From positions 1 to 64,000 of the forward strand of contig CAZEWY010000001.1 in the NCBI GenBank assembly GCA_964515945.1: a stretch of DNA of 64,000 bases. Reading direction: 5' to 3'. The DNA comes from CAYQQJ01 sp964515945 (GTDB lineage: Bacteria; Pseudomonadota; Gammaproteobacteria; Pseudomonadales; Cellvibrionaceae). Within the stretch, counting starts at the first letter, position 1, and each line of letters begins with the position of its first letter. The notes beneath the pieces are model-generated. The model had not been told where the DNA came from. It did not search any database and saw nothing but the letters and a program-made list of their open reading frames with translations. Shown piece by piece: positions 60,154 through 64,000 of this stretch. The position numbers and the translations under genes were made by a program.

Positions 60154-61239
60154 TCAAGCAAGTTTAAAAAATGCGCTTTCCTTACGCTCGTCCGCAAGAA
60201 TATTCTGAAGTAAATATTCCGCATCCGCCGCAACGCCGCCAATCAACGCCGACGCCCGGTTGTGCTGCCAGGGCAGCCCAAGAAAATAGACTCCCCGGGC
60301 TTTGCAAACCCCGCGCATATGACTCGGCCGGCCCTGCTGGTCCAGCACATCGGGCACTTGCAACCACCCGTAGTCCGCGTCAAAACCTGTAGCCCAAATG
60401 ACGTTGTCGACTTTGAGTGATTCGCCATCGTCAAATATTACATAGTCCTTGCCGGCCATGATCGCGCGCGGATGAAGCGTCACCTTTCCCGAGTCGATGC
60501 AGGCCTTTAATCCCTTGCCGATTATCGGATCCCCGCGCTGACTGAGCCTTTTTCCTATTCGGGTATTTATGCTCGCCTTGTAAACGCCAAGCTTGTGAAA
60601 CCACCAGAAAATACTTTTCCCCAGAAATTCCCGTGGCAGGCATTTAATCGGCTGACTGGCGGAAACATGCACTTCGCAATGGCCCGCCAGCTCCTCCGCG
60701 ATCTGTGCGCCTGAGTTACCGCAGCCGATGATCAATACCCTCCCCTCTCGCAGTTGCTTGCGGTTTTTGTATCGCGCCGTATGCACATGAAATACGTCAG
60801 GGGACAAGTGATCGGCAAAATCCGGAACTGAGGGGTTCTGAAAAGGGCCTGTGGCAACAATAACACGGGTAGCCGAGAAATTGCCCTGATTGGTTTCGAG
60901 AACAAATTCATCGGTGTTGCGTTTCAGGACTTTTACTTCGGTATCCAGCTGCACATTCAGTTGATGCTCGGCCGCATAGGCTTCAAGATCATCGGCTATT
61001 TCGTTTCTATCGGCATAGCCATCCAAGTCGGAGCAACTGCCTGTGGTGTAGCCAGGAAGCCGGCTCATCCAGCGCGGCGTGAACAGCAGGAGCGAGTCAT
61101 ACCGCTGCCGCCACACATCCCCAAGACGTTGTTCCTTCCCCAGAAGGACGTAGTCAATGCCGGCGGACTTCAGCTTGTAACCCATCGCCAGGCCGGACTG
61201 GCCCGCACCTATGATGATGACGTCGAAAGAAGACCGCAT
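60154..61239 (-). CDS. Flavin-containing monooxygenase-like oxidoreductase
   Basis: A 361-residue two-dinucleotide-binding protein: FAD GAGQSGLAMG (residues 12-21) and NADPH IIGCGNSGAQIAEEL (about 170-184), with DVFHVHTARYKN as the FMO-type linker (FxGxxxHxxxY/F variant) and WATGFDADYGWL near the end. Likely oxidises N or S or makes Baeyer-Villiger products. It is the last gene of the right-edge operon, start overlapping the previous stop (TAATG). Confidence 0.85.
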   Translation of the reverse strand: MRSSFDVIIIGAGQSGLAMGYKLKSAGIDYVLLGKEQRLGDVWRQRYDSLLLFTPRWMSRLPGYTTGSCSDLDGYADRNEIADDLEAYAAEHQLNVQLDTEVKVLKRNTDEFVLETNQGNFSATRVIVATGPFQNPSVPDFADHLSPDVFHVHTARYKNRKQLREGRVLIIGCGNSGAQIAEELAGHCEVHVSASQPIKCLPREFLGKSIFWWFHKLGVYKASINTRIGKRLSQRGDPIIGKGLKACIDSGKVTLHPRAIMAGKDYVIFDDGESLKVDNVIWATGFDADYGWLQVPDVLDQQGRPSHMRGVCKARGVYFLGLPWQHNRASALIGGVAADAEYLLQNILADERKESAFFKLA

Positions 61240-63287
61240 TATTGTTCAACCCCATCCGGCATTTGCGCCGGGGATTTTCTGCCCTGTCGCATCGCCTTCT
61301 CAAGGTGCAGCTTCAACCTCACGATGCCGGCCAGGCGTATCAAAAAAGTTTTCCATACCGTATGTTTCGGTCGCAATAAGCCGGGAATGTCCACCCGCAC
61401 CTTGTGACGTACCGGACGGCCTGCCAATACATCCAGCACAGCCCAGGCGCTCAGCACGCCAAACAGGTTGGCCGTGGGGCCAAGTTGAGGAATGCTGTCC
61501 TGGGTGCCGTCAATCATCGCCCGTGTCACCGGCAGCATCTCAAGCGGTAAATCCAGCGGTGAAACCACCTTGGACAAAAAGCCAAGCGGGGAAACACTGT
61601 CCAGATCCGCACCTGTGAACTTGCCGTGAAGCGGCTGTAATTTCCCCGCGCCATAATCGTAGATTCTCAGCAATTGGGTGCCCGCTATGTCATAACCACA
61701 GATCACGGTTTTCTGCTGCCGCCAGGCCTCTTCGTGCAGCATGATTTTTGCTTTGATCGCGCTTGGCTCAGTCACGTCCACGCCGTCAACGATCACCGCC
61801 GACGAGCCGACAAAATACTGAATGTTTTCCGGCACCAGACCCTGACGGAGAATATGCCCCTGCACCTGCGGGTTAATCTGCTGGATGCGTCGCAGAATAG
61901 CCTCGGCCTTGTGCACGCCGATATCCTGAAGGGTCGCATTTTGCCGATTGAGATTATTCAGCTCGAAGCTATCCGGCTCCGCGAGCAGGAAATTTTCGGC
62001 ACCCATGCGCGCGAGCACTTCCAGGGAAGCGCCGCCAATGCTGCCGCAACCGGCCACACCGATATTGCGTCGCCGCAAAAGCTGCTGTTCCACGCCGTTA
62101 ATAAACGGCCCGTTGCGTTTGATCAACTGGTGGTAGAAGGCATTGTTGTGTTCCAGAGTCTCTGCTGGCTCGATGATTTCCAGGTGTTCATTCATGGGCC
62201 TGCGCAGGCTTCTTCTCTTCCGCGCCCTGGTGGCATAGCCCAGGCGAAAGATATTGATTACGTGGAGGTCATCTTGCTCCCCGTTCTGCTGGAAAGAGAA
62301 AATGTCCCTTAATCGTTGCGGAAAGGTGTCTATGCGTCTTTGCCATTCTGGCGAAATCGACGGGTCATAACCCGCCAATCTCGCGTAGCTTAAATCCGCG
62401 ATAGCGCTGTGAGGCTGAACCGCCAGCCCGTACCTGGCGGCGGCCAGCCATATACGCTGCAATGCCCGCCCCCCTTGCAGATAGCTGATGCGATTGCCGT
62501 CCTTGGCGCGCAGCATGCAAACCGCCGGAGCGCTGTTCACCAGCCAGGTCTCCTGCATGTAAGCCAGCAGGCGGTGGTACCCGAAAATGTTCAGCAGACG
62601 TACCGCCCACCATTCCATCCCGAATCGCGCAAATCGCGCAAGCCACGGCGGTATGTTGAAATCTTCCAGAGGCAAACCATCCCGCTTGACGGCCGCCTCC
62701 TTGCGGGTGAACCGCAGATACTGAAATAGCTCCCGGTGAGTCGGGGCGTGGGAAAATTTGAAGCGGCCCGCTTCACCGGCCAAACGAGCCAGCTTGCGTA
62801 TTTGCTCCCGCCCCGTGACAAGGTGCAGTTCAAAGCCTGCCTGGGCGGCTATTTCTCGCAGGGCCTTTATCTGTTGCCGGGGTATGGGAGTTCTCTTGTA
62901 TCGCGAGCGGTTCATACCGCGCTCTTCCATATAGGCGTATAGCTCGCCATCTTCCGGACTTATGGACGAATCCGTCATGGATGCAAAATTGATCGATGCA
63001 ACGACCGGAGCCCTGTCGCCGTCGGGAAGCCATGTCACATGACTGGAAAACCCTTCGACCGCAGCGGCCAATACAATATTCTCGATCGCCGCGCCCAAGG
63101 CGATGGCACCCTCCTTCTCCAGCGGGTCCAACTCGCGCATGATGCGGCAATTAGCGTCTGCGACCACATCCAGCGTGTAGCCGTGATAACAAAATTTCCA
63201 ACCCTGAACATTGTGGGGTGAAGGAGCGAGCGCAGCTTTATGAATGATCCAATCCAGTTGCGTACGGGACAGCTTTTCAAAGTTCAT
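61239..63287 (-). CDS. Nitroreductase-ThiF fusion (Rv1355c-like)
   Basis: A 682-residue two-part protein. Residues about 1-330 resemble a flavin nitroreductase (SPHNVQGWKF at residues 23-32, GAAIENIVLAAAVEG, and AVQPHSAIADL). Residues about 370-640 are an E1-like ThiF/MoeB adenylating domain: GVAGCGSIGGASLEVLARMGAENFLLAEPDSFELNNLNRQ (ATP-binding GxGxxG and Asp), then VDGVDVTE and KVVICGY-like KTVICGYDIAG. No CxxC zinc pairs are obvious. The fusion resembles Rv1355c-type proteins. It is coupled at both ends by TAATG overlaps. It may activate a carboxylate as adenylate for a later redox step. Function unproven. Confidence 0.8.
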   Translation of the reverse strand: MNFEKLSRTQLDWIIHKAALAPSPHNVQGWKFCYHGYTLDVVADANCRIMRELDPLEKEGAIALGAAIENIVLAAAVEGFSSHVTWLPDGDRAPVVASINFASMTDSSISPEDGELYAYMEERGMNRSRYKRTPIPRQQIKALREIAAQAGFELHLVTGREQIRKLARLAGEAGRFKFSHAPTHRELFQYLRFTRKEAAVKRDGLPLEDFNIPPWLARFARFGMEWWAVRLLNIFGYHRLLAYMQETWLVNSAPAVCMLRAKDGNRISYLQGGRALQRIWLAAARYGLAVQPHSAIADLSYARLAGYDPSISPEWQRRIDTFPQRLRDIFSFQQNGEQDDLHVINIFRLGYATRARKRRSLRRPMNEHLEIIEPAETLEHNNAFYHQLIKRNGPFINGVEQQLLRRRNIGVAGCGSIGGASLEVLARMGAENFLLAEPDSFELNNLNRQNATLQDIGVHKAEAILRRIQQINPQVQGHILRQGLVPENIQYFVGSSAVIVDGVDVTEPSAIKAKIMLHEEAWRQQKTVICGYDIAGTQLLRIYDYGAGKLQPLHGKFTGADLDSVSPLGFLSKVVSPLDLPLEMLPVTRAMIDGTQDSIPQLGPTANLFGVLSAWAVLDVLAGRPVRHKVRVDIPGLLRPKHTVWKTFLIRLAGIVRLKLHLEKAMRQGRKSPAQMPDGVEQ

Positions 63288-63682
63288 TATCCGACACCCG
63301 CTATATAGTCCTGATAAAAAGATTCGATAATCGACCGGTTCTCCGCGATAGCGGCTTCCCGGGATTGAATGCGGTCAAAGTCCAGCAAGGCGAATCGCTC
63401 AATACGTTTTCCGTCAAGGCGTTTGTTCACTTGCTCAAGTAAATCGCAGTAAAAGCTCCTGACATCAATTTGATTCAGCCCCTGATAAGTGGCCAGATTG
63501 TAGTTGGAATTCGGGCTGGTTCCCCGCAGTTTCTCAGTCAAAGCCGTTTTGTCGGGTGACAGCAGTACCGCATAATAGGGCTTATCCTCGCCCACCGCGA
63601 TGCAGGCGCAAACCAGCGGTTGTTCGCAAACCAGAGCTTCAACTCTCCCGATCCCACGGGAAAATTCTGTTATCGTTTTCAT
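63287..63682 (-). CDS. Small protein resembling an acyl-adenylate ligase C-terminal domain
   Basis: A 131-residue protein from an ATG with AAGGGA upstream. ACIAVGEDKPYYAVLLSPDK and the segment NKRLDGKRIERFALL resemble the mobile C-terminal domain of AMP-forming acyl-CoA ligases, but the downstream TLTxKxxR lysine region reads IQSREAAIAENRSII, lacking the catalytic Lys. Without an N-terminal domain it cannot be a complete ligase, so it may be a partner or degenerate remnant. Its stop overlaps the nitroreductase-ThiF start (TAATG). Confidence 0.45.
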   Translation of the reverse strand: MKTITEFSRGIGRVEALVCEQPLVCACIAVGEDKPYYAVLLSPDKTALTEKLRGTSPNSNYNLATYQGLNQIDVRSFYCDLLEQVNKRLDGKRIERFALLDFDRIQSREAAIAENRSIIESFYQDYIAGVG

Positions 63683-63692
63683 AAACCATCCC

Positions 63693-64000
63693 TTATAGCA
63701 AGTTCGCCACTCTCGGCCGCCACTCATCAATCGTGTCGCCCGTAATACGGGTGTCGATCACCATGTAAACCGGGTTGCACACGGATTGCACAATGCGGTG
63801 ACAAACCACGCAGTCCGCCCTTAGCTGCTTGTAGATATCGGGGTAGGCTTCCTTCGTCAGTGGGACAAAACGCCGGCGCCGGTACAGGAGCGTGGCAGGG
63901 TTATGGCGGCTCACTTTCACCACCACACAGGGGCTTTTCTGCTCCAGGGAGGTATAAGCCACGAAATCGCTGATCTGCGTGAAGATGGCAAAAGAGCGGT
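63693..64000 (-). CDS. GNAT-like acyltransferase C-terminal part (truncated by the window edge)
   Basis: The open frame continues past the right edge; 101 codons are visible. The segment SRHNPATLLYRRRRFVPLTKEAYPDIY resembles the acyl-CoA-pocket end of N-acyl amino acid synthase (FeeM) or PEP-CTERM-associated acyltransferases (NPRHARFYRRLGFVPLGE pattern), followed by a cysteine-containing tail (DCVVCHRIVQSVCNP). It is 10 bp upstream of the ligase-domain gene and starts the visible operon. Assignment is tentative. Confidence 0.4.
   Translation of the reverse strand, partial: RSFAIFTQISDFVAYTSLEQKSPCVVVKVSRHNPATLLYRRRRFVPLTKEAYPDIYKQLRADCVVCHRIVQSVCNPVYMVIDTRITGDTIDEWRPRVANLL

Overview
The window looks like chromosome of a free-living, polysaccharide-degrading gammaproteobacterium, most likely of the Cellvibrionales group (Saccharophagus/Teredinibacter/Microbulbifer relatives). 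The reasons are the TonB-dependent receptor plus tryptophan-halogenase unit, a FucP-type sugar transporter, a two-domain pectin/xylan esterase, a BioH-BioC fusion in a bioBF(HC)D operon, PPi-type phosphofructokinase with a class I aldolase, and gammaproteobacterial housekeeping pairs (rnr-rlmB, xseB-ispA-dxs, metR-metE). Genus assignment is inference; no rRNA or marker phylogeny is available here.

Layout. 0-7.6 kb: an internally deleted DsbA-like gene, a membrane protein, the B12 importer btuF / btuCD, a glutathionyl-hydroquinone reductase, hemB and a BON-MscS channel. 7.8-11.3 kb: an uncharacterised ATP-grasp ligase with a CocE-type hydrolase. 11.4-18 kb: a sugar permease convergent with a TonB receptor / halogenase / DUF6445 unit, visibly AT-richer than its surroundings and preceded by a LacI-type operator. 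18-23.5 kb: polysaccharide deacetylase-metR, metE, gluconolactonase. 23.5-31 kb: HNH nuclease, a gene-free stretch with two strong terminators, xseB-ispA-dxs, a BamA-superfamily barrel, tpx. 31-41.5 kb: esterase, pfp, fbaB, a DUF3094 miniprotein too short for usual gene tracks, NDH-2, uppP, acyl-CoA dehydrogenase, UspE. 42-50 kb: biotin operon divergent from comF across a BirA-type operator, then srkA, a GIY-YIG protein, arfB. 50-60 kb: rnr-rlmB, tRNA-Leu(CAG), a LytS/LytR-type two-component pair, a TetR-controlled YbhGFS-like exporter. 60-64 kb: a translationally coupled operon (FMO, nitroreductase-ThiF fusion, AMP-ligase C-domain-like protein, GNAT-like protein) that runs off the right edge.

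The most unusual structure is not a gene. Heptanucleotide tandem arrays, most often (GGAAAAG)n or its complement, recur between genes and nearly always start within about 12 bp of a stop codon. Three pairs of inverted arrays enclose a related core of about 80 bp, so they form a dispersed element of about 150 bp with simple-repeat arms (30309-30463, 35954-36116 inverted, 47600-47746). A fourth pair (49606-49807) encloses an unrelated core. Two further palindromic elements lie back to back at 41637-41813 and 41883-41976.

Functionally, the region combines B12 import with a B12-independent methionine synthase, biotin synthesis under probable BirA control, reversible PPi-linked glycolysis, and uptake and deacetylation of plant or algal polysaccharide. 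Two gene groups (ATP-grasp/CocE and the right-edge operon) look like undescribed small-molecule or peptide-modifying pathways.
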